Part shown: positions 6,305-13,868 of the stretch, in pieces
Layout of the letters: every line of letters starts with the position of its first letter
How positions within the stretch are numbered: the stretch's first letter is position 1
Assembly: GCA_014380155.1 (NCBI GenBank)
Contig: JACMKJ010000248.1
Span: 1 to 23,938 of the forward strand
Length of the DNA stretch: 23,938 bases
DNA from: Rhizobacter sp.
GTDB taxonomy: Bacteria > Pseudomonadota > Gammaproteobacteria > Burkholderiales > Burkholderiaceae_C
Direction: 5' to 3'
Position numbers and translations under genes: made by a program
The notes under the pieces: model-generated
The model's database searches: none
The model's input: the letters and a program-made list of their open reading frames with translations, nothing else
Told to the model about the DNA's origin: nothing

Positions 6305-7114
6305 ATGAGCACTGAATTCCAACCCGCAACCGGTCTGTTGGCTTCGCTCGATCTTTTGCAGATCAGCCAGGCGGGGGCCGTGGTGCACGTTCGCCTCAAC
6401 CGTGCTGCCAAGCGCAACGCCATCTCCGACACGCTGATTCAGCAGCTGCACACTGCCTTTGTCAACTTGCCCCCGGGTGCACGCGTGGCCATCGTCAGCG
6501 GCGATGGCCAGCACTTCTGCGCGGGGCTCGATCTGTCTGAACTGGTGGAGCGCGACGTCGGCGAGGGCGTGCTGCACTCGCGCATGTGGCACGCGGCGTT
6601 CGATGCGGTGCAGTTCGGCTCGGTGCCGGTGGTCGCGGTGTTGCAAGGTGCGGTGGTGGGCGGTGGCCTGGAGCTGGCTTCGGCCACGCACATCCGCGTG
6701 GCCGAAGCGTCGGCCTACTTCGGTTTGCCCGAAGGCCAGCGTGGCCTCTTTGTCGGCGGTGGCGGCTCGGCCCGCATTCCGCGCCTGATGGGCGTGGCCC
6801 GCATGAGCGACATGATGTTGACCGGCCGGGTGTACGACGCACAAGAAGGCCAGGCCGCCGGCCTGGTGCAGTACGTGGTGCCCGAGGGCGCAGGTTTTGC
6901 CAAGGCGCTTGAGCTGGCGCAGCGCATTGCGCAAAACGCGCCGCTCTCCAACTACGCCGTCACGCACGCGCTGCCGCGCATTGCCGACCAGTCGCAATCT
7001 GAAGGCTTGTTCACCGAGTCGCTGATGGCGGCGGTGGCCGAAAGCACGCCCGACGCCAAAGACCGCTTGCGAGCCTTCCTGGAAGGGCGTGCGGGGAAGG
7101 TTGTGAAGTCGTGA
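6305..7114 (+). CDS. Enoyl-CoA hydratase/isomerase family protein
   Basis: The 269-residue protein (from ATG 6305) has a crotonase fold. The CoA-binding and oxyanion-hole segments HFCAGLDLSEL and GAVVGGGLELA are present. Both glutamates used by enoyl-CoA hydratases are conserved: Glu123 in GGGLELA and Glu143 in FGLPEGQRG. It should hydrate an alpha,beta-unsaturated acyl-CoA to the 3-hydroxyacyl-CoA. In this operon the substrate is plausibly feruloyl-/coumaroyl-CoA or another cinnamoyl-type CoA. It could instead be a hydratase-lyase that gives the aldehyde directly, but the downstream dehydrogenase and thiolase favour the beta-oxidative route. An in-frame TTG at 6272 lies inside the operator; ATG 6305 is preferred although no good Shine-Dalgarno precedes it. 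The stop overlaps the next start (GTGA). Confidence 0.87.
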   Translation: MSTEFQPATGLLASLDLLQISQAGAVVHVRLNRAAKRNAISDTLIQQLHTAFVNLPPGARVAIVSGDGQHFCAGLDLSELVERDVGEGVLHSRMWHAAFDAVQFGSVPVVAVLQGAVVGGGLELASATHIRVAEASAYFGLPEGQRGLFVGGGGSARIPRLMGVARMSDMMLTGRVYDAQEGQAAGLVQYVVPEGAGFAKALELAQRIAQNAPLSNYAVTHALPRIADQSQSEGLFTESLMAAVAESTPDAKDRLRAFLEGRAGKVVKS

Positions 7115-8961
7115 AGTACAGGAAGGCGACCATCGGTGGCGCCGTGAGCGCCGCGCTCGAAGTGCGCGCCGACGGCATCCAGGTGTTGCGTTCCACCGAG
7201 TCCTTGGGCGCCTACCCCGAACGCATCACCGACCGCCTCGAACAATGGGCGCGTGAGGTTCCCGACCGCAGCTTCGTCGCCAAGCGCCTGAATGGTGGCG
7301 ACTGGCGCCGCATCAGCTACGCCGAGATGCTGCAACGTGCGCAGGCCGTGGGCCAGGCGCTGGTGAACCGCGGCCTCTCGGCCGAGCGGCCGGTGGTCAT
7401 CCTGTCCGACAACGACTTGGAGCACCTCACGCTGGTGATGGGCGCGCTGTGGGTGGGCGTGCCGCACGCCACCATCTCGTCGGCCTACTCGGTGATCGCG
7501 CAGGACTACGGCAAGCTGCGGCACATCATCGACACGCTGAAGCCGGGCCTCGTGTTCGCGAGCCACGGCGGGCCGTATGCACGCGCCATCCAGGCTTGTG
7601 TTGGTACCGATGTGGAAGTGGTGTTGACCGAAGGCCAGATCGAAAGCCGCCAGACCACCCGCTTCGATGCACTGCTCGACACGCCGCTCTCCGCCAGCGC
7701 CGTGGCGGCGCATGCGCGTGTGAACGCCGACACCATCGCCAAGTTCATGTTCACCTCGGGGTCGACCAAGAACCCGAAGGGCGTCGTTGTGACCCAGCGC
7801 ATGTGGTGTGCCAACCAGCAGATGCTGCGCCAGTGCATGGCCTTTCTCGCCGAAGAGCCACCGGTGCTGGTCGACTGGCTGCCGTGGAACCACACCTTCG
7901 GCGGCAACCACAACGTCGGCATCACGCTCTACAACGGCGGCACGCTCTACATCGACGACGGCAAGCCCACGCCCAAGGGCATTGCCGAGACGCTGCGCAA
8001 CCTGCGCGAGATCCAGCCGACTGTCTACTTCAACGTGCCCAAGGGCTTCGACGAGATCGCTACCGCGATGAACACCGACGATGCGCTGCGCGAGTCGCTC
8101 TTCAAGCGCGTGCAGGCTTTCATGTGCGGCGGTGCCGGCATCTCGCAGGCCTCGTGGAACCTGATGGACCAGCATGCCGAACGCACGGTGGGCGAACGCA
8201 TCCGCATCATTGGCGGCCTGGGCATGACCGAGACCGCGCCTTCGTGCACCTTCGTGCTGGGCACCGACGCGCGTGCCGGCTACATCGGCCTGCCCTGCCC
8301 GGGTGTCGACGTGAAGCTGGTGCCTCAAGGTGACAAGCCAGGCGACAAGACCGAGGTGCGCTTCCGCGGCCCCAACGTGATGCCGGGCTATTGGCGTGAC
8401 CCCGACAACACCGCGCTCGCGTTCGACGAAGAGGGCTACTACTGCACTGGCGACGCCGTCACCTTCGTCGACCCGCAGGAGCCCACCAAAGGCTTGATGT
8501 TCAACGGCCGCATCGCCGAAGACTTCAAGCTCTCGACAGCCACCTTTGTGAGCGTGGGGCCGCTGAAGGCGAGCATCGTCGCGCTCGGTGCGCCGCTGGT
8601 GCAAGACGCGGTGATCACCGGGCTGAACCGCGACGAAGTGGGTGCGCTCGTGTTCCCGCGCGTCGAAGAGTGCCGCCAGCTTGCCGGCCTGCGGGACACG
8701 GCCACGGCCACCGAGGTGCTGCGCCACCCGAAGGTCGTCGCGTTCTTCCAGGCCCTGGCCGACAAGCTCTGGCAAGCCGGCACCGGCAGCGCCAACCGCG
8801 TGGCGCGGCTGCATCCGATGAGTGAGCCGCCCTCCATCGACAAGGGCGAGATCACCGACAAGGGCTCGATCAACCAGCGCAACGTGCTCACGCACCGCGC
8901 GGCGTTGGTGGATGCGCTTTACGACGGCAGCGTGGACGGTTTGATCCTTCCGCGCCGCTGA
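7111..8961 (+). CDS. fcs: Feruloyl-CoA-synthase-like AMP-forming acyl-CoA ligase
   Basis: The 616-residue protein starts at GTG 7111, overlapping the upstream stop. It belongs to the ANL adenylating superfamily: P-loop-like TSGSTKNPKG (215-224), LGMTETAPSC (A5 motif), YYCTGDAV (A7) and C-terminal IDKGEITDKGSINQRNVL, whose lysine completes adenylate formation. Stretches such as LSAERPVVILSDNDLEHL, YGKLRHIIDTLKPGLVFA and QRMWCANQQM resemble feruloyl-CoA synthases more than medium- or long-chain acyl-CoA ligases. The reaction would be aromatic acid + ATP + CoA to aroyl-CoA + AMP + PPi. The exact substrate (ferulate, p-coumarate, caffeate, dihydro forms) cannot be read from sequence, so the symbol is provisional. 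Neighbours supply all later steps. Confidence 0.8.
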   Translation: MKYRKATIGGAVSAALEVRADGIQVLRSTESLGAYPERITDRLEQWAREVPDRSFVAKRLNGGDWRRISYAEMLQRAQAVGQALVNRGLSAERPVVILSDNDLEHLTLVMGALWVGVPHATISSAYSVIAQDYGKLRHIIDTLKPGLVFASHGGPYARAIQACVGTDVEVVLTEGQIESRQTTRFDALLDTPLSASAVAAHARVNADTIAKFMFTSGSTKNPKGVVVTQRMWCANQQMLRQCMAFLAEEPPVLVDWLPWNHTFGGNHNVGITLYNGGTLYIDDGKPTPKGIAETLRNLREIQPTVYFNVPKGFDEIATAMNTDDALRESLFKRVQAFMCGGAGISQASWNLMDQHAERTVGERIRIIGGLGMTETAPSCTFVLGTDARAGYIGLPCPGVDVKLVPQGDKPGDKTEVRFRGPNVMPGYWRDPDNTALAFDEEGYYCTGDAVTFVDPQEPTKGLMFNGRIAEDFKLSTATFVSVGPLKASIVALGAPLVQDAVITGLNRDEVGALVFPRVEECRQLAGLRDTATATEVLRHPKVVAFFQALADKLWQAGTGSANRVARLHPMSEPPSIDKGEITDKGSINQRNVLTHRAALVDALYDGSVDGLILPRR

Positions 8962-8980
8962 ACACGCAAGGACACACACC

Positions 8981-10243
8981 ATGGCCCACAAAGGCTTCTT
9001 CGGCAGCTTCGACGACGTCTGGATGATCGACGGCGTGCGCACGCCGATGGTCGACTACTGCGGCGATCTCGGCGGGGTGAGCGCCACTGACCTCGGCATC
9101 AAGGTCGCACGCGAGGTGCTCCAACGCAGCGGCGTGCCGGGTGCCGATATCGGCTCGGTGATCGCCGGCAACATGGCGCCGAGCGACTTCTTCCAGTTCA
9201 TGTTCCCGCGCCTCGTCGGTCTGTACGCCGGCGTGCCCACCGAAGTGCCGGCGATCATGGTGCAGCGCATCTGCGGCACCGGCTTCGAGCTCTTCCGCCA
9301 GGCCGGCGAGCAGATCGAGCGTGGCTATTGCGACGCAGCGCTCGTGGTCGGCGCCGAGTCGATGACGCGCAACCCGATTGCTGCCTTCACCCACCGCACC
9401 GGCTTCAAGCTGGGTGCGCCGGTCGAGTTCAAGGACTTCATGTGGGAAGCGCTGATCGACCCCGCGCCCAACATCACCATGATCCAGACGGCCGAGAACC
9501 TGGCCAAGAAATACGGCATCACCCGTGCCGAGGTCGACGCCTACGCCTCGCGCTCTTTCGAGCGTGCGGTGGCAGCGCAGGCGGCGGGTTACTTTGACGG
9601 CGAGATCGTGCCGGTCACAAGCGAGACCTTCGAGCTGGCCGGCTACGAGCCGCGCAAACTGGAGTTGCCGCGCAAGGTCGAGAAGCTCACGCGCGACACC
9701 CATGTGCGGCCCTCCCCGATCGAAGTGCTGGCCAAGCTGCGCAGCGTCTACCCGGGCGGCGTGCAGACCGGCGGCAACAGCTCGGCGCTGGTCGATGCCG
9801 GTGCAGCGGCCGTGGTGGCCAGTGGCGCTTACGTCAAGGCCCATCAACAACAAAGCGGCAAAAAGCCGCTGGCCCGTGTGCTCGCTGCCGCGGCCGTCGG
9901 TGTGCCGCCCGAGATCATGGGCATCGGCCCCGCGCCGGCCATCCGCCTGCTGCTGGAGCGCACCGGCTTGAAGCTGTCTGACATCGGCCGCTTCGAGATC
10001 AACGAAGCCCAAGGCGCGCAAACGCTGGCCGTTGCCAAGGAACTGGGCCTCGACCCCGACAAGCTCAACGTACACGGCGGCGCCATCGCGCTCGGCCACC
10101 CGCTGGCGGCCACCGGCGTGCGGCTCACCATCACGGTCGCACGGCAGCTGCGCGAAAGCGGCCTGCGATACGGCATCTCGTCGGCCTGTGTCGGCGGCGG
10201 CCAGGGCATTGCCTTGCTGATTGAAAACCCTGACGCCGCTTGA
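8981..10243 (+). CDS. Thiolase family protein (3-ketoacyl-CoA thiolase)
   Basis: The 420-residue protein starts at ATG 8981 after AAGGA. The thiolase catalytic set is intact: nucleophilic Cys98 (VQRICGTGFE), NEAQGAQ (Asn341), His373 in GGAIALGHPLAATG, and Cys403 in SSACVGGGQG. NEAQ replaces the common NEAF/NEAFA. It would cleave a 3-ketoacyl-CoA with CoA to acetyl-CoA and the chain-shortened acyl-CoA. In this operon that is the step converting a 3-aryl-3-oxopropionyl-CoA to an aroyl-CoA. The N-terminus has a few extra residues (MAHKGFFGSFDDVW). A biosynthetic acetyl-CoA acetyltransferase role is less likely given the catabolic neighbours and absence of polyester genes. Confidence 0.9.
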   Translation: MAHKGFFGSFDDVWMIDGVRTPMVDYCGDLGGVSATDLGIKVAREVLQRSGVPGADIGSVIAGNMAPSDFFQFMFPRLVGLYAGVPTEVPAIMVQRICGTGFELFRQAGEQIERGYCDAALVVGAESMTRNPIAAFTHRTGFKLGAPVEFKDFMWEALIDPAPNITMIQTAENLAKKYGITRAEVDAYASRSFERAVAAQAAGYFDGEIVPVTSETFELAGYEPRKLELPRKVEKLTRDTHVRPSPIEVLAKLRSVYPGGVQTGGNSSALVDAGAAAVVASGAYVKAHQQQSGKKPLARVLAAAAVGVPPEIMGIGPAPAIRLLLERTGLKLSDIGRFEINEAQGAQTLAVAKELGLDPDKLNVHGGAIALGHPLAATGVRLTITVARQLRESGLRYGISSACVGGGQGIALLIENPDAA

Positions 10244-10286
10244 CGTCGCCCTGCGTTTAACTCTCATCTCTTTCGTCAGCCACACC

Positions 10287-11051
10287 ATGAAGATCCAATC
10301 CCAAGCAGCCCTCGTCACCGGCGGAGCCTCCGGCCTCGGCGCTGCCACCGCGCGTGAACTCGCCCGCCGTGGCGCCAAGGTCGCTGTGCTCGACGTCAAC
10401 CTCGAGCTCGCGCAGAAGGTGGCGGCCGAGATCGGCGGCATCGCGATCAAGTGCGACATCACCGACACCGCCTCGGTCAACGCCGCACTCGACGCGGCTG
10501 AACAAGCCCACGGCCCGGCGCGCATCGTGATGAACATCGCCGGTATCGGCACGGCCAAGCGCATCGTGCAAAAAGACGGTTCGCCGGCCCCGCTCGAAGA
10601 CTTCGAGCGTGTGATCCGCGTCAACCTGATCGGCACCTACAACGTGATCCGCCTGGCCGCCGCGCGCATCGTCAAGCTGGAGCCCTTGGAAGACGGCGAA
10701 CGCGGTGTGTTCGTCAACACCGCCTCGGCCGCGGCCTTCGATGGCCAGGTGGGGCAAGAGGCGTACTCGGCCTCCAAGGGCGGCCTGGCCGCGATGACGC
10801 TGCCGCTGGCGCGCGACCTGGCGCAGTTTGGCGTGCGCGCCTGCACCATCGCGCCGGGCTTGTTTCTCACGCCGCTGCTGGCCGAGCTGCCGCAGGCGGT
10901 GCAAGACTCGCTGGCCGCGAGCATTCCCTTCCCCAAGCGCCTGGGCAAACCCGAAGAGTTCGGTCACCTGGCGGCGAGCATCGTCGAGAACCTCTCGCTG
11001 AACGGCGAGGTGATCCGCCTCGACGGCGCTCTGCGCATGGCAGCACGCTGA
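10287..11051 (+). CDS. SDR 3-hydroxyacyl-CoA dehydrogenase (HSD10-like)
   Basis: The 254-residue protein is a classical short-chain dehydrogenase. The NAD-binding glycine motif TGGASGLG (11-18) is followed by VAVLDVN, whose acidic residue favours NAD over NADP, then NIAG (93-96), with Ser147, Tyr160 and Lys164 as the catalytic set (NTASAAAFDGQVGQEAYSAS). The motif FDGQVGQxAYSASKGG and the TIAPGLFLTPLL loop are hallmarks of type II 3-hydroxyacyl-CoA dehydrogenases (HSD17B10 group). It should oxidise the 3-hydroxyacyl-CoA made by the hydratase to the 3-ketoacyl-CoA used by the thiolase. ATG 10287 gives the family N-terminus; an upstream in-frame ATG (10221) overlaps the thiolase gene and adds 22 unlikely residues. 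No strong ribosome binding site is seen. Confidence 0.88.
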   Translation: MKIQSQAALVTGGASGLGAATARELARRGAKVAVLDVNLELAQKVAAEIGGIAIKCDITDTASVNAALDAAEQAHGPARIVMNIAGIGTAKRIVQKDGSPAPLEDFERVIRVNLIGTYNVIRLAAARIVKLEPLEDGERGVFVNTASAAAFDGQVGQEAYSASKGGLAAMTLPLARDLAQFGVRACTIAPGLFLTPLLAELPQAVQDSLAASIPFPKRLGKPEEFGHLAASIVENLSLNGEVIRLDGALRMAAR

Positions 11052-11056
11052 GATCG

Positions 11057-11482
11057 ATGCACATGCCGCGCACCACTTACCACAGCGTGACCGTGCAGTT
11101 CGGCGACTGCGACCCGGGCGGCATCGTGTTCTTCCCGAATTTTTCGCGCTGGATGGATGCGGCCTCGCTGATGTTCTTCACCCAATGCGGTGTGCCGCCC
11201 TGGCGTGTGCTCGAGCGCGAGCGCGGCATCGTGGGCACGCCGGTGCTCGAGATCAACACCAAGTTCCACAAGACCCTCACCTACGGCGACACGATCCAGA
11301 TCGCCACCCACGTTGAAGAGTGGCGGCGCGTGGCCTTCATCCAGATCCACCGTGTGATGCGGGGCGACGAACTGGTGTGCGAAGGCCGCGAGGTGCGCGC
11401 CTTCATCAAGCGCGACGAGCACGACCCCGACCGCATGCGTGCCATTCCCGTTCCCGAAGACATCAAGGCGCTGTGCGCCTGA
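11057..11482 (+). CDS. Acyl-CoA thioesterase, 4-hydroxybenzoyl-CoA thioesterase-like hot-dog protein
   Basis: The 141-residue protein (139 if the second ATG at 11063 is used) closely resembles the single-domain 4-hydroxybenzoyl-CoA thioesterase of Pseudomonas. Shared features are QFGDCDPGGIVFFPNFSRWM with the catalytic Asp (Asp19 here), CGVPPWR, RGIVGTPVLEIN and EEWRRVAFIQIHRV. It would hydrolyse an aroyl-CoA to the free acid and CoA in the cytoplasm. As the last enzyme after thiolase it would release a hydroxybenzoate or vanillate for ring cleavage encoded elsewhere. It starts six bases after the dehydrogenase stop. Choosing the second ATG places the catalytic Asp at residue 17, the same number as in the Pseudomonas enzyme. 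Confidence 0.86.
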   Translation: MHMPRTTYHSVTVQFGDCDPGGIVFFPNFSRWMDAASLMFFTQCGVPPWRVLERERGIVGTPVLEINTKFHKTLTYGDTIQIATHVEEWRRVAFIQIHRVMRGDELVCEGREVRAFIKRDEHDPDRMRAIPVPEDIKALCA

Positions 11483-11521
11483 GCCCCGAGTTCACTTTTC
11501 ATCAGCAGGAGACAAAGCCAA

Positions 11522-12664
11522 ATGAAAGCACTGTTCAAACCCCTGGCCATTGCCATGGCCACGCTGTTGGCGGCCACTGCGGCCCAAGCCGACATCACCA
11601 TCGGCGTGAGTCTGCCGCTCACCGGCCCGGCCAACGGCCTGGGCATTCCGGTGAACAACTACATCAAGCTGTGGCCGACCAGCATCGCCGGCGAGAAGCT
11701 CAACGTGATCGTGCTCGACGACGGCGGTGACCCGACCAAGGGCGTGACCAACGCCAAGAAGTTCACCACCGAAGACAAGGTCGACCTGATCGTGGGCTCG
11801 GCCGCAACGCCCGTCGCGATTGCGATGGCCGGTGTGGCCGCCGAGGCGCAAACGGTGCAGCTGATGATGTCGCCCGCCAACCTGCCCGCAGGCCGCGACA
11901 CCTGGTCGTTCCGCCTGCCGCAGAGCAACGCGGTGATGGCCAATGCGCTCATCGACCACATGAAGAAAGCGGGCATCAAGAGCATCGGCTTCCTCGGCTA
12001 CACCGACGCGTATGGCGAAGGCTGGCTGAATGACTTCAAGGCCGAGTCGGCCCGCCTGGGTGGCCCGCAGATCGTGGCGGTGGAGCGTTTTGCGCGCCCC
12101 GACACCAACGTCACCGCGCAGGCGCTCAAGCTCGTGTCGGCCAACCCACCGGCCATCTTGGTGGTGGCTTCGGGCAGTGGTGCCGCCATGCCGCACAAGG
12201 GCCTGATCGAGCGTGGCTACAAGGGCACGATCTACCAGACCCACGCTGCGGCCTCGCGCGACCTGATGCGCATCGGCGGCAAAGACGTGGAGGGCGCCTA
12301 CGTGGTCTCCGGCCCGGCGGTCACGCCCGAGCAGCTGGCCGACTCGCACCCCTCGAAGAAGCTCGCACTCGACTTCGTGGCCAAGTACGAAAAGGCCTAT
12401 GGCCCGGGCAGCCGCAACCAGTTCGGCGCGCACGCCTACGACGCCGCCGTCGTGCTGGAGAAGGTCTTGCCAGTGGCACTGAAAGCCGGCAAGCCGGGCA
12501 CGCAGGCCTTCCGAAGCGCCTTGCGTGATGCCATCGAAAACATGGGGCGCACGGTGTTGTCGCATGGCGTGATCACGTACGCGAAGGACAACCACTGGGG
12601 CTTCACGACCGAAACCGGTGTGATCCTGAAGGTCGTCAACGGCGACTGGAAAGTCGAGCAATAA
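11522..12664 (+). CDS. ABC transporter periplasmic substrate-binding protein (branched-chain amino acid/aromatic acid type)
   Basis: The 380-residue protein starts at ATG 11522 after AGGAGA. It has a clear signal peptide (MKALFKPLAIAMATLLAATA, cleavage likely after AQA, before DITIG). The mature part is a type I periplasmic binding fold of the Peripla_BP_6 group: ITIGVSLPLTGPANGLG, VIVLDDGGDPTKGVTNAKKF, VDLIVGSAATPVAIAMAG, FGAHAYDAAVVLEKVL. Relatives bind branched-chain amino acids, but several in soil and photosynthetic bacteria bind aromatic acids such as p-coumarate. Location between the thioesterase and permease genes suggests import of the aromatic acid processed by the operon. Ligand specificity is inferred. 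Confidence 0.88.
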   Translation: MKALFKPLAIAMATLLAATAAQADITIGVSLPLTGPANGLGIPVNNYIKLWPTSIAGEKLNVIVLDDGGDPTKGVTNAKKFTTEDKVDLIVGSAATPVAIAMAGVAAEAQTVQLMMSPANLPAGRDTWSFRLPQSNAVMANALIDHMKKAGIKSIGFLGYTDAYGEGWLNDFKAESARLGGPQIVAVERFARPDTNVTAQALKLVSANPPAILVVASGSGAAMPHKGLIERGYKGTIYQTHAAASRDLMRIGGKDVEGAYVVSGPAVTPEQLADSHPSKKLALDFVAKYEKAYGPGSRNQFGAHAYDAAVVLEKVLPVALKAGKPGTQAFRSALRDAIENMGRTVLSHGVITYAKDNHWGFTTETGVILKVVNGDWKVEQ

Positions 12665-12794
12665 ACGAGGCCCCCCAGTCGCTTCGCTCCTGCCCCCAAG
12701 GGGCGCCACCCACGGGCCCGGCAAAGCCGGTTCCCCGGGTGTTGCTTGATGTCGGCCTTGCTTCGCTAGGCCATTCCGCTCACTGAGACCTCTC
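12665..12794 (+). repeat. Intergenic repeat with two hairpins between binding-protein and permease genes
   Basis: The gap holds a 16-base imperfect stem (12707-12722 with 12726-12741, 12 of 16 paired, AAA loop; core CCGGCAAAGCCGG) and a second hairpin GGCCT...AGGCC (12754-12772). The start (CCCCCCAGTCGCTTCGCTCC) resembles an intergenic repeat I remember from many Burkholderiales genomes. There is no T-run. It probably protects or partly terminates the upstream message, so the binding protein is made in excess over the permease, as in other binding-protein operons. That function is inferred. Confidence 0.55.
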
Positions 12795-13868
12795 ATGGAC
12801 TTCTCCATCGCCAGCATCCTGACGCTAGACGGCGTCACCAATGGCGCGATCTACGCGCTGCTGGCCCTGGCCACGGTGCTGGTGTTCGCCATCACGCGGG
12901 TCATCTTCATCCCGCAGGGCGAGTTCGTCGCGTATGGCGCGATCACCCTGGCCATGCTGCAAGGCGGCAACCCCGTGGGCTCGGTGTGGCAGCGTTGGGG
13001 CGACCTGCCGGGCACGGTGTGGCTGCTGCTCGCGGTGGCGCTGCTGGCCGCGGTGGTCGATGTGGTTCAGGGTTATCGCCGCGCCTTGCCGCAGAAGCAG
13101 GTGTGGTGGTCGGCCGTCAAGACACTGGCGGTGCCGGTGGCGGTGTTTCTCGTCGCGTGGTTTGCCGCGCCGCGCGGGTGGCCCTTGTGGGCACAGAGTT
13201 TGTTCACGCTCGCCGTCGTCACGCCGCTCGGGCCGCTGGTGTACCGACTGGCCTACGAGAAGGTGGCCGATGCGAGCGTGCTGGTGCTGCTGATCGTGTC
13301 GGTCGGCGTGCATTTCGCGCTCACCGGGCTGGGCCTGGTGTTCTTCGGCGCTGAAGGCTTTCGCAACCCGAGCTTCTGGGACGCACGTTTCCAGATCGGT
13401 GCGATGACGCTCAGCGGCCAGACGATCATCATCTTCGGCGCCACTTTTGTGCTGATGGCCAGCCTGTTCGTGTTCTTCGAGCGCACGTTGCGGGGCAAGG
13501 CCTTGCGCGCCACGGCAGTCAACCGGCTGGGTGCGCGGCTGATGGGCATCTCGACCTCGGGCGCCGGGCGCTTGAGCATGGGGCTGGCGGCCTTCATCGG
13601 TGCCTTGTCGGGCCTGTTGATCGGGCCCAGCACCACGATCTTTTATGACTCCGGCTTCCTGATCGGCCTCAAGGGTTTTGTCGCCGCGATCTTCGGCGGC
13701 CTGGCGAGCTACCCCGCTGCGGCGGTGGGTGCGCTGTTCGTGGGTTTGCTGGAGAGCTTCGGCTCCTTCTGGGCGAGTGCCTTCAAGGAGGTGATTGTGT
13801 TCACGCTGATTCTTCCTGTGCTGCTGTGGCGCAGCTTCAAACACGGCCACCACGACGAGGAAGAATGA
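12795..13868 (+). CDS. Branched-chain amino acid-type ABC transporter permease (LivH-like)
   Basis: The 357-residue inner-membrane protein starts LTLDGVTNGAIYALLALATV, the standard LivH N-terminus, and has the EAA-like loop LRGKALRATAVNRLGARLMG and the FxxG-rich C-terminal helices (GLKGFVAAIFGGLASYPAAA). It is about 60-70 residues longer than the usual roughly 290. The extra part lies between about residues 60 and 145 (VWLLLAVALLAAVVDVVQGY, a polar loop, then two more hydrophobic stretches). With LivM it forms the translocation pore. The C-terminus is His/acidic (HGHHDEEE). It overlaps the next gene by four bases (ATGA). Confidence 0.88.
   Translation: MDFSIASILTLDGVTNGAIYALLALATVLVFAITRVIFIPQGEFVAYGAITLAMLQGGNPVGSVWQRWGDLPGTVWLLLAVALLAAVVDVVQGYRRALPQKQVWWSAVKTLAVPVAVFLVAWFAAPRGWPLWAQSLFTLAVVTPLGPLVYRLAYEKVADASVLVLLIVSVGVHFALTGLGLVFFGAEGFRNPSFWDARFQIGAMTLSGQTIIIFGATFVLMASLFVFFERTLRGKALRATAVNRLGARLMGISTSGAGRLSMGLAAFIGALSGLLIGPSTTIFYDSGFLIGLKGFVAAIFGGLASYPAAAVGALFVGLLESFGSFWASAFKEVIVFTLILPVLLWRSFKHGHHDEEE

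Noticed and set aside
6952..9042. Minus-strand open frame of 696 codons opposite the ligase and hydratase genes
   Set aside because: Low-complexity His/Arg/Val composition, and it spans the junction of two well-supported genes. Shadow of third-position GC bias.
8888..10636. Minus-strand open frame of 582 codons opposite thiolase and SDR genes
   Set aside because: No domain motif; fully covered by the thiolase and dehydrogenase genes on the other strand.
12665..12794. Intrinsic terminator ending the operon after the binding-protein gene
   Set aside because: Hairpins lack a T-run and the permease gene follows at once with no evident promoter; differential stability is more likely.
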